Shown in pieces: positions 34,016 through 44,642 of a DNA stretch of 64,000 nucleotides; positions within the stretch are counted from its first letter, which is position 1, and each line of letters opens with the position of its first letter. A program made the translations under genes and the position numbers. Source of the DNA: Rotaria socialis (lineage: Eukaryota; Rotifera; Eurotatoria; Philodinida; Philodinidae); contig CAJNYU010000350.1 in assembly GCA_905331475.1 (NCBI GenBank), forward strand, positions 372,001 to 436,000, read 5' to 3'. The notes beneath the pieces are model-generated. The model saw only the letters and a program-made list of their open reading frames with translations, was not told where the DNA came from and did no database searches.

Positions 34016-36347
34016 TATGCGGCTGTTATGCTCGTTTATGATCTAGAACAAAAGTAGGATGAATATTTATAGAAAAAATAATGTGATTTTGATAAATAAA
34101 TATTCATTTTTATTCTTGTTTTTTTTATGTATCTGTTGCTAATAAAATTTCATCAGTTAACGAAAACAAATTGCTTTATCTTGGTGGTCCTTCAAACTGT
34201 AATATATTCTGATAATTTGAGAAGTTGAAGAGAAATTTGATTCTGATAGATTCTGAAATGTTTTCATGGATATATGTGAATATAGAAGATTTTATCAATA
34301 ATTGTTGAAGTTTATAAAATACTATGATCTGATATCAAGGTAGTAGGCGCCAACCCTTTTATGTCTTAAAGTTAAAGCCATGAATCATGATTTATTCACA
34401 CCCGCGGAAAATCTAACAAGTTCCGTTTTTGTATTCGTTTTTCTCAAACATCTCAATCTCCATAAACTGCTTTTATAATAGTATAATTTGCTGTAATGTC
34501 ATTCAATGAGGGCATAAAAATAATGAATTTCATTGAAACAAAAGCAATAAATGCGTAATTTAGTGAATTAAATTATCTCCGGACGAGTTCGAACTATTAT
34601 CAAGTAAATTAAATGGCTGGTTTTAAATTGCATAGAAATATTTGCTTGTTCTCTTGTTGCATATATCCACATTTTAAGTTTGAAGGTCAACTTAAATAAA
34701 GAATCTTAAGTATAATCGTCTTATAAAACATGAAACATTGACAGCAAACTACAACTTTATACTTTGAATATTGTTTTCAAAAACTTAAAAATGCTTAATA
34801 GGCTACAATATGTATCTAGATGTTAATTGCAACGAAGATTTATTGAATATTTGGTATTTGCTTAATCATGTTGAAAAATATTGTTCATTTTATAGGTTTA
34901 TGAGAATATTATAATGTATGAATTTTAAAATCTGAAAACCATTCGTTCTTTACAACAGGGTAAAAGAAAAAAGTGAAGCCTCAAATAGTTATACGTACGC
35001 ATGTAGGCTCTCTCGTCTACTTTCGTATTCTTTCATGGACAAATACTTTCGCGGAGCATATGTATCAGAGAACGGGAAAGAAATTTTACCTATCTTAAAC
35101 TTGACGACCACTAGTTTATGCGAGTAAAAAAGAACGAAAATGCATTGCTGATAGTTACTAACACAATATTCATTGAGCTGTTCGCGAAGAAAAAATTAAA
35201 TCAAGTATTCGTAACTTGGGTGCTTATGAATAAATGCTCTCGTGTATTAATACTTTTTAAAAATTTTTGTTTCACTAAGGACTTACATGTTGATATTTCT
35301 AAACTATAAATAATATATCTTTGTCCTTTCATATATGATTTTTAAACTCAACTAACGGTTTGACGTATATTCTCGATAATAGATGATTAAAAAAAGAATG
35401 AGATTTACTGTTATTTCTCGCCTAATCTTTACTGTCATTATAAAAACGCATGAGTAACTCTTATAGAACTACGTATTATTTCCTTCCCAATTGTCTAACT
35501 TGCTTCTTCGTAATATTTCGTACACGGACAATTGAAAAGCAGTTGCTATATCACGAACTAATGTACCATCGACTTACCGATCGTGTGAAAAATAAATGTA
35601 TCGATGAGCATGTGCACCCTATATGTTTTATTTGTTATTTAGTAATATGAGATATAGCATATGAAAGAACGAAAAATGACAGTGTGACCGTGCGGTGACC
35701 CTTTTTGATAAAGGAAGGTAGAAAACAGAATAAACTTACTACTTGTTCTGTTCAACAAGACCAAACACGAAGCGAACGAAACTTTTTTTCTTGGAGTAAA
35801 AACACTAAACATATTTATCAAATAATGCCAGTGAAATGACCTTAGACATTTATCTTATACACATACAAGTGAATGACAGTGATAATTGAAGTAAAAGTCA
35901 ATATTCTCATAATGATAAGAAATTTCATTATTGAAAGTTTTAATAGTTATATCTTTGTTGCGTTTACAGGAGAAAAAATGAAAACAATAATAACTATTAT
36001 GAAGACAAGTAGCTATACGACATTCATGTACATAATTTTCATTATGTGAGAAAAATATGAAATAAAAATCAAATGAACAATTATAAAGTTCGGAAAAAGT
36101 ATCAATAACAAGAAGCATCGACTGTCTCTTTAAAGAGTGCTATTTAATTAATTTTTCTTGAAATTTTTTGCTATTTTTGGTCGCAACACTTACGATAATT
36201 ACTGATTCATAGTAAGATGTTCGTGACCACTAGAAATACGATATGCTCCTACAAGAAGTCGAATTCATTTTTTGTTAACACATTCTTTTGAACAATATTG
36301 AAGATAGTAAAAAGTGATAATGCTTTATTGAAATAAAATATATGTTA
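34016..36347. other. gene-free stretch
   Basis: No supportable gene or repeat. It must hold the upstream region of the minus-strand transposase-like gene. Confidence 0.5.
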
Positions 36348-36814
36348 CAGGGGAGATTGAAATGCAGGGCTATTTAAAATAGCCCTTAGGGGAAATTGAA
36401 ATTTTAATCTTCCCTAGGGCAAATTAAAATTTTATTTTTTCTGGGTTCAATTTATGAGAAAAAGTAAAGATTTTGATTTCAAAACGTATTACATTCATAT
36501 CCACACTAATACTAGCACCCATACACGCACCTACACCCACACCCTCATGTACACGCTACATCCATACCCACAAATAAAATAAGTGTCTTTTGCGCGAATT
36601 CAGGTATTTGGAAAAGACTGATGTGATGGAACTTGATAATTAGATGCCAATGTTGATGTGGGTGCGAATGTAGCACGTTTTGAAGTCAAAATCTTTACTT
36701 TTTCTCATAAATTGAACCCAGAAAAAATAAAATTTTAATTTGCCCTAGGGGAGATTAAAATTTCAATTTCCCCTAAGGGCTATTTTAAATAGCCCTGCAT
36801 TTCAATCTCCCCTG
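36348..36814. mobile_element. 467-bp foldback MITE
   Basis: Arms of about 140 bp (36348-36486 and 36674-36814) are near-perfect inverted copies starting CAGGGGAGATTGAAATGCAG. Each arm contains a smaller palindrome, GGGCTATTTAAAATAGCCC. The ~190-bp loop has a C-rich ACACCC/CACACC tract. TA flanks both ends, and the complementarity carries on outward for several bases (TATGTTA/TAACATA), so the exact ends are uncertain. Confidence 0.88.
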
Positions 36815-38050
36815 TAACATATATATATAATCTACATACTACCGATCTATTTGCAATACGTTTTATACAAAAATAAATAAATTAAAAATCAGTCAGCCTG
36901 ATTATTTTATAATAGTTTTTCAGTTTATACACTGATGTGTTTTGAAAAATAAATTTCAATGAATTCTAGTAGCCTCCATCATTGATTTATTTTGTGACCT
37001 TAAAAAGAATTAATTTGTTTCTCCGATTCATGATGTACCAATTTCTTTTTAAACGAATATACTCAAATCAGATGTGTTTGTTCCAACTTGAAAGTTGCCA
37101 CTACCATTCTACAAAACATGTAAAGCAAACGTTACTACGTCTCTATCATCATAGGATGCATATAATAGAACTGGAATTGTTGTCACTTGGTCACGAAGCT
37201 CACTAAATTTCACTAAATTAAATGTGTGAACACTGAAAGCCAGCAGACACATGTGGGACAAAATAATTAAAGAAACTACTTTGTCTAGATACAAGATCGA
37301 AAATAATCAATTTTAAACCGTTTGAGATTATGTATTCTGTCAGAAGTATTAATGGAATCGGTGAACTTTCTCTTTGATGGAAAAAATACAAATTTTCTTT
37401 TTTTATTAACAACAAAAGCATTCTACAAACAAAGCTATAAAAGAATGAAATATTCTTCTAAGTATTTTGTTTTTTGGTTTTTGCAAGCTTGGGTTAATGT
37501 ATGATGCAGATTTCTTATGCCCATCTTGATCAACAAAACTATTCTCCACTGCCTAGTTTTATTTTCAAATTAAAGTGTAGAATAAATGAATGCCTAAACT
37601 TTCATTTAAAACACTATTTATGGAAACTCTTCATGCTTTCTAATTAAGCTATAGCATACGTTTAGCTTTTGATGCATACTCAAACTCTAATCAGGCAACT
37701 TACGAAAATATGTGTAAATAGAACGTAAGCTATTGTTTTTTTAGATTTTCATCAGAATCATTTATAGATAAACTTGTGGAATGCTCTAAAAAGAAAAAAA
37801 TTCGACTTTAAAAACTAAATTTAAAGTAAATTCATTCCAGACAGAATAAAAGTCTGTTGCAAATAAAATTTAAAAACTTTTACTAAATAAATTGTAGTAT
37901 GAAAATCATATCCATAAAACTACACTGATATCCCTAAAACGCCTGCAATATTATATTGTCAATAAATTTGTAACCGATGTACAGACTGGCTGCATCCAAA
38001 TAAATATTGTTATCTGCGTCTAGTTGATTTACTTCTTATTACAAGTCACG
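36815..38050. other. gene-free stretch
   Basis: No supportable gene or repeat. Confidence 0.5.
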
Positions 38051-38785
38051 TGTATTATTTTGCTTTTTCCCTTCCTTTTATTTTAATGTTTTTTATTAAT
38101 TATTTTCCGATTAGAATAATTAATTGTTTTAAGACGTTTCGGAGATATCTTTCTCCTTCTTCAGTTTTATTTTATTTGGTCCCAGGTCGTAGAGGTGCGG
38201 TGGGAAACGACCGGAAAGCACGGGAAATCGCTGGAAAGTGGAAGCAGTATTCCGGCCGGAAATTGACGGATTTTTTCCGGTGTATTCCAGCCATCTTCCA
38301 GCCGGAAAGCACAGGAAACTGACTGGAATACACCGGAAAAAATCCGTCAATTACCGACCGGCATACTGCTTCCATTTTCCAGCGCTTTCCTGGGCTTTCT
38401 GACCAGATTCGGTGATTTTTTACATCTTTCCGGTCGGTTCCTAGAGTATATGTCCTCTGGAATCATTAACCTGGGGTGTTATATTTTTGTTTTTACTATT
38501 TACAATCCGTATCTGACTATTCTTTTTCTTCCTCTTTTTCTTTTAATAGTGGAACGGGCACATCAAAACATATAAGTCTTATTGGCCAGTATTACCGTCT
38601 TGTCATTCCGTTCCACTATTAAAAATAAGAAAAAGAATAGTCAGATACGTATTGTAAATAGTAAAAACAAAAATATAACACCAACTACAATAAAACTGAA
38701 GAAGGAGAACGATATCTCCAAAGCGCTTTAAAATAATTAATAAAAAACATTAAAACAAAAGGAAGAGAAAAAGCAAAATAATACA
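38051..38785. mobile_element. foldback element with a MITE in its left arm
   Basis: The left arm is 38051-38180 plus 38476-38557; the right arm is 38608-38785. They are inverted copies sharing GTATTATTTTGCTTTTTC, GGAGATATC, TCTCCTTCTTCAGTTTTAT and AATAGTGGAACGG. Removing the MITE at 38181-38475 restores arm-to-arm pairing, so the MITE came second. The loop is ~50 bp. Confidence 0.88.
38181..38475. mobile_element. GC-rich MITE (copy 2)
   Basis: A 295-bp GC-rich insert with ends CCCAGG and CCTGGG and the inner inverted block GGAAGCAGTATTCCGGCC also seen at 8742-9037. The uninterrupted arm reads TTGGTGTTAT where the filled side has TTGGT...GTGTTAT, giving a 2- to 3-bp target duplication (GT or GGT, depending on the exact end). 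Confidence 0.85.
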
Positions 38786-38998
38786 ATTATAATGACCTTC
38801 CTCAACACATGTAATTACTAGTCAATCGACAACATACATTTTTTAGCCGTTAGGCAAGAAAGAATCGACACGGAAGCATCTTATTCTTTTTTTCTTTAGT
38901 TGTCGTAATAAAATTAATATTTTAGATGCATGTTATTGAGGTTTCTTTTTTCTGTCGTTCATTCTTATCGATAAACTAAAAATAGCTACTGTAAAGGA

Positions 38999-40163
38999 AT
39001 GCTCAATACAATGATTCCATATCAACCGATTACTAGTTTTAAACATAAACCGTTTCATTTTTCTGCATTGTTATCACTATTTCTTGTAGTATCTTTATCT
39101 TTTGCATACAATTTACGATATTCCACATCTCCAAAACATATTCTCTCGAACTTAACTAGCTTTTTAATCATCGAAATCGATACCCACTATTGCTCGTGTG
39201 ATCTATTTATTGCTATGTGAAAATCAAACTGAAATCAAGGCATAGATAGATGTCTTCCTAGTATTACTACTGATGTTATCGTTTTCTGTTGGAAAGAAAA
39301 TTGTTTTAGAACAAATTTCTCAATATCCTCCTCAATTTATACGACTAGTTGGTCAGGAGCAGCATCAAAAAATCAACCGCTGGTTCGCGTTCACTCAGCA
39401 TCCAATTATATATTGGCACATCCTCGTGTTTTTTATCATCAAAGAACGTCAATTGAATTGGAGTCGTAAAACTACATGGACAACAGCTAGAAATTTGCTG
39501 TATGAAAGTGCACTTGTTGAAGAGCGTCGCCAAGGCTGACGTTGGGCTTATTTTAACTTTGGTGATTGTGATATTCACGTAGTATGTCCACGTTATCAAA
39601 AGTTCTTGAATGCGAGCCATACTAATGGAGATGAATTAATTATCGCTCGTCATTTTCGTTCTCTTCTTAACATTCAACAAGTTTCGAATAATAGGACTAA
39701 CATTGATCCGTGTTTTATACTTTTTGATACGTTTCTTCTTTCTGTTTCACCAGCAATTGGTGTTATTGTAGGTATGATGATACTGATTCTTTTCGATGGT
39801 CTCCTTACGCAAGTAGTCTATCATGTGGATGCTATGTTTAATGCTTTTCATCGTGATGCTCTTGATTTTTTACTTCCGTGTTGTCCTCGATATAGTGCAA
39901 GTTCTTGGTGGAAAAGTCAGGCCATCCTTATCTATCGATCGTTATGTTTATATGGACATGTTATTCAATTTAATGCAATTCAAATTAGTGCACAAAAACA
40001 TCGTGTCTATCCACGTGATAGTGATCCATGGAAGATAGATCAAGATATGAATTTGGTACCACTAGCAGTTGCTTCCTTACAAACTTATATGAAAATAGAA
40101 CATATTGTTAGCGCTCTTGTTCTTCGACATTATAGCGGGATGGCCATTGAAATCAATCAGTGA
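38999..40163 (+). pseudogene. broken membrane-anchored protein of unknown family
   Basis: An N-terminal segment has a signal-anchor-like stretch (FSALLSLFLVVSLSFAY). Coding-like sequence then follows in changing frames: HPRVFYHQRTSIELES near 39430, shifting by one base near 39465 to KTTWTTARNLLYESALVEE, a TGA at 39537 followed by RWAYFNFGDCDIHVVCPR, and a long open part from 39606 to the stop at 40163. That part has two hydrophobic patches (FLLSVSPAIGVIVGMMILILF) and AILIYRSLCLYGHVIQF. I do not recognise the family. The signal anchor suggests a secretory-pathway enzyme. Internal stops and at least two frame changes indicate a pseudogene. Confidence 0.55.
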
Positions 40164-41300
40164 TGAATGTCGTGATCATCATAGATACGTCGACCCTGTG
40201 AATTGTACTGTGAGTGGCAAGAAAAAATAAGACACATGCTTACTAGTAATATGGATATGTATTTCTCTGAAATGTATAAACTAGAATATTTTAAATCTTG
40301 TTTGTTTTTCTTTTTTATAGATTCAAGGTAAGGTTGTATAGTTAATGTTAATTCAAAACAATGAAAGTTTAGAAACAGATCAACGATACGGCTTTTTTTT
40401 AAATAATATGATTAAAAATTTATAGAATTATGCTCTGTGTTCTTTTTGTTTCATTATTTATCTATTTCGATTAGAAACTGATGCGATGCGGAATGATGGG
40501 CAAAAATAAATCTTTATAAGAAAACAGTTTGTTCTCATAGAAATGTCGTGTTTTCTTTTCTTTCTGACCGAAACTGAACGAATAACAACATCGTTCTCGC
40601 AGGATACTCATGAAAGTTTTTACGATGATTCTTTTTATTCTGAATTATATCTAACCAAATACGAACATGCTGAAGAATATGTTTACATCGGACATTTTTA
40701 TGGATAAATTCCAACTAAGTATTCAATCAAAAGCTAATTTTCTTTCCTTTTATCTCTTCTCCATTATTTTTTACGTTGTCATGTATCTCTATTGCCTTCT
40801 CTTCTTCTGTATAAGTTTGTTTCGTATTTGAAATAGCTTCATAGATATCAGAAGCAAAGTTGACAATAAGATACTAATTCAATTTGTGTTTAATAACAAT
40901 GGAAAAAGAATTGCAATTTGCGTTCAAACAATGTAATAAGTAGAGGATTGCCGAGTAGTTCGAAGAAACATTTAACTGTTGCATAATTAAGTAAAATAAT
41001 TTTTTTCAAAATTTATCTGTTTTCTTTTTTCTCGTGAATTAATAAGTGATATATGAAAATTATAAATTCCTATATCCTTTTTCGCTGTATCAGTGTACAA
41101 TTTAACAGAAGAAAAAACTGATTTATCAATACTATTCATTCCATTTACCATTACTATTATGTTGAAAGAATCTCTTTCAACAACATCGCTTTCATTCAAG
41201 AAAACGTTTCCACTAATAAAAAGCCCAACTGTTCGAAACAACATACATTTTAGGAGCGATATTAATGCCCATATAGTTTCGTTCTCAACATCACAAAGTT
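40164..41300. other. no supportable gene
   Basis: AT-rich spacer between the two broken genes. Any 5' exon of the methyltransferase-like pseudogene would lie at its right edge, but I cannot define it. Confidence 0.4.
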
Positions 41301-42249
41301 AGTATTCGAAACAAATCACTTCACATATGGTACAATGTAGAACAGAAATTTAAACGACCACCTTATGTCAATCGGGATCATGGATTTTGTGGTCCTTATC
41401 CGCATGGCAATCTCTCATCCAATGCATGACAATTAACTGATCCCGTTGCTCATATTTCATCAAAACATCCGTTTCTCATAAATATTGGTGTTGCATCTAC
41501 GGCTGGCGGTCAATATGATCCAGCTCATCCTCTTCTTACTGCTATGAATGTGTCATTCAGTGCACTTCTAATTGATCCTAACACTGATTCGTCTCTATTT
41601 AATGCTTATCCTCGCCGTAATAATATTCAAATTATACATGATTTTATTTGGTCTGAATCTGCTGTACAAAATATCGTTGATAAGTATAATGTTTCAAAAC
41701 ATTTTACAATTCTTAAACTTGACATTGATTCGTATGAGTGTTCAGTACTTGAAAGTATTCTTCGTGCTGGTTATCGACCATAATTGATTCACACTGAATT
41801 CAATCCCATTTTCCCACCATCTGTTATCTTTATACCAAATCTGCAATGCAACAACAAAGAATGATTGGAAACCAGCATTATGGTCTAATATTAATCTGTT
41901 TTGTGGATGCAGTCTATCAGCACTTTCAAAATTATTGAAATCATTCGATTATATTCTTCTTGAAGTTGATTTCTGGGATGTTATTTATATTCAACGTGAA
42001 ATAGCTCAATCAACTCAAATTCAAGTACCTGCAAATGATCATATTGCATATCGGCATGGTTTTCTTGAACATTCATGTCTATCATACTGCAAAGCAAATG
42101 CAAAATTGTACAATAGTGAAATAGAAAATGCAATTAAAATTGCTTGGAATGAATCAAACTTTACAACATTTATGACCAATGTTATTGATTTATTTGCTCC
42201 GATATCATTGAAAACAAATGGCAAGCATCCATATATTATTTCTCCATAG
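41300..42249 (+). pseudogene. FkbM-like methyltransferase pseudogene
   Basis: The frame reads NRDHGFCGPYPHGN, a TGA at 41427-41429, then FLINIGVASTAGGQYDPAHP (an SAM-binding-type glycine loop) and ALLIDPNTDSS. It continues with FTILKLDIDSYECSVLESIL, the acidic D-D/E pattern typical of FkbM-like methyltransferases, and YRP, followed by a TAA at 41781-41783. LIHTEFNPIFPP follows, then a frame change near 41840, after which the sequence is open through LLEVDFWDVIYIQRE to the stop at 42247-42249. Only three lesions in about 300 codons suggest recent loss. The fold assignment is from motifs only; the family may be a distinct branch. It lies 1.1 kb downstream of the other broken gene, same strand. 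Confidence 0.65.
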
Positions 42250-43768
42250 ATAGTCATTTGGTTCAGGCCCATTTCGTTGACAGATTATTCATTTTTCCGT
42301 TTTCATCAAAATTTTTTATTGAAGAGTAATTTATAAAAAATAAATAAACAGATTTCATCAGAGAAACTAATAGTGACAATAGAAATAAGAACACAACTAA
42401 ATAGTTCAAACGAAAGTGAAAATAGAACATGATTACTATTTCTACCAATTGTTTTAACTAATTTGATCTTGAACCAAAATAACAAACATTACTTTCCTTT
42501 CGTCGTTCCAACGAGCGCGTACATCTTTATCGAAATATATGTTGCGTCGAAAATATGCACGTATGTATTCATTCAGAAGCAAAGACACTATGTTTTCTTT
42601 GTTGTTATTCATATAGCTAATCATGCATATAAAGAACAGCCATGTGCAGTAATCGAATGCGTTTTTCTAGACTTTCTACTGAAGATATTATTACGCTTGA
42701 AAAATTTCAATGCTGCCGTAATTTGTTATTTTATTTCTTCGTCCGGATCAAGATTTCTTCAGTACAGTTATGAAACTATTCAATAACAATGTGTCGACGA
42801 AATGGGAACATATTATGGATAGGACAGAATTATATCTAGTGATTGCACTTTAAATGCTTGAAATTAAAACCCTTTTGTTTCTCGAAATATGAAACAAATG
42901 GTGATACATAAAGATACACAATCTATGGATGGTACCAATAATGGTAACTGACCGACTGGCTTCAATGTAAGTGTTTCTTGTTCTAATCGTTTTACTTCTC
43001 TGTTTCTTTGACTGTTGTTTCCGCAAATATTTGTTCACTTTTCATGGTACTCATACGCTCTGTATATTATCAAGTTTTGCTAGTTTTACAAAGAAATAAT
43101 ACTTAAACAAAGTTTAAATACATTCAGTATAAGTAATTCTATAAAATACTTTTATTGTAAATATTGTATATAATAGATAGTAGCGGTATGATCGATACGT
43201 ACCACTACTACTAAACTTTTTAGATCCCTCCATGTGGTACAGTCAACTGTTTTCCCTGATTACTAATAGCACAGATCAATAATAATAATAAAAACTAAAA
43301 CAGTTCCAACTTTGATAGGAATTATTGTAGGAAATTCATAGAAAAACAGATTTTCAAAAAAAGTTTTCATCTGTCGAGAAACTCAAAAGGTCTTCAATCT
43401 ATTGTTATTGTAAAGCAGTAGCTGTAAGAACTAAATCAATTTATAACGACATCTACAATGGAATTCTGATGTGATAGGTGTCACGTTATTAACTTGACAG
43501 TACTTGACATTTGAAATTAATCTATAAAAATTAGTTTTCAAGTATTTCTATATCAAAATTTTACGAGTGATAAATTTATTCAAGAAACGGTTAAAATGCT
43601 CCTGAGGTACTTTGACAAAAACCTATTGGTTCATATCTCATAGTCAATCAAAACTATTGTAATAGAATTTAATAAACAAAGACTTATCATTAGACGGTCA
43701 GTTTCGTGCACTCTTACATATACCTTTAAAACTTTTCTTATATTGAAAGAACGTATTTTTTTTAAACA
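42250..43768. other. gene-free stretch upstream of NUDC
   Basis: No supportable gene. Because it precedes the first of eight co-oriented genes, this is where a shared promoter would be expected; no motif is identifiable by eye. Confidence 0.45.
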
Positions 43769-44612
43769 ATGGCTGCAACTGAACAGGAATCATCGAATGA
43801 AAATGATTCACTTGAAGCAATGTAGGAAAACATTTTTTTTCTTTATTTATCTTGATTTGAATTTATTTAGAGAACAAAAAAAATTTCAATCTCGCCCAGA
43901 AACATACAATGGTGCTGAACGTGAACTTTATTGTTGGACACAAACTATTAGTGATATTGATGTGCGAGTTAAAGTAAGAAATAATTTGAATTAAGATTAG
44001 TTGTCTTGTACATGCTTATTCATTTAGATTCCAAAACAAATAAAAAAAGGCAAAGAAATCAAAGTTAATTTAACTAAACAGCACATCAAAGTTGATTTAA
44101 TTGAATCTAATGAAATTAAAACAATCATTGACAGTGATTTACCATGGCCAATACGAGCTGAGGAATCCACATGGAGTTTAGTACCTGGTGAATATATTCA
44201 TGTAATTAATAAAGTTTGTTTTATAAAATTATACAAATGTTACATTTTCTCATACAGATTTCAATGGAAAAAACGCTGGAGCGTTGGTGGGAAAATTTTT
44301 TAATCGACGAAAAAAAAATCAGTCTGAAACATATTAAGCCTGAAAAGTCTATGGAAGATTTAGGTCAAGAAGAACAAATGAAAATACATCAGATGATGTA
44401 TGATCAACGTCAAAAAGCGATGGGTTTACCAACATCCGAAGAACAAGTTCATTTTTTTTCTTTCACTATTTTTCATCTTTGTTTATTTTATTTTATTTTA
44501 TTTATAGAAATATCAAGAGATAATGAAGCAAGCATGGAATGCAGAAGGATCACCTTTTAGAGGACAGCCTTACGATCCATCAATAGCTCAATCTATTAGA
44601 AAATCTGAATAA
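43769..44612 (+). CDS. NUDC: NudC-type nuclear migration/co-chaperone protein
   Basis: Five exons (43769-43821, 43871-43973, 44028-44201, 44258-44446, 44508-44612) give 207 residues. The centre is a CS (p23-like) domain: YCWTQTISDIDVRVKIP, KQHIKVDL, ESTWSLV and LERWWENF. The C-terminal signature SMEDLGQEEQMKIHQMMYDQRQKAMGLP is diagnostic of NUDC. NUDC acts with Hsp90 and supports dynein/LIS1 function. The protein is shorter than vertebrate NUDC (about 330 residues), lacking most of the N-terminal half. The stop overlaps an AATAAA hexamer, and BMS1 begins 30 bp later. Confidence 0.9.
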
Positions 44613-44642
44613 ATTCTTTTCTATGTTGAAATTTAATTTTAG
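44608..44642 (+). other. NUDC/BMS1 junction: poly(A) signal and trans-splice acceptor
   Basis: AATAAA (44608-44613) overlaps the NUDC stop codon, and TTTAATTTTAG (44632-44642) abuts the BMS1 ATG. Both 3'-end formation for NUDC and the 5' end of BMS1 must be specified within about 35 bp. That fits coupled cleavage and spliced-leader addition in an operon. Confidence 0.7.

Noticed and set aside
35118..36118. Several ORFs of 60-87 residues
   Set aside because: Chance openness in AT-rich sequence with no codon or motif signal.
36340..36830. Possible CRISPR-like or tandem array
   Set aside because: Only two inverted arms exist; there are no regularly spaced direct repeats. No CRISPR array is seen anywhere in the window.
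42463..42786. 107-residue ORF upstream of NUDC
   Set aside because: No recognisable domain and no consistent splice or start context.
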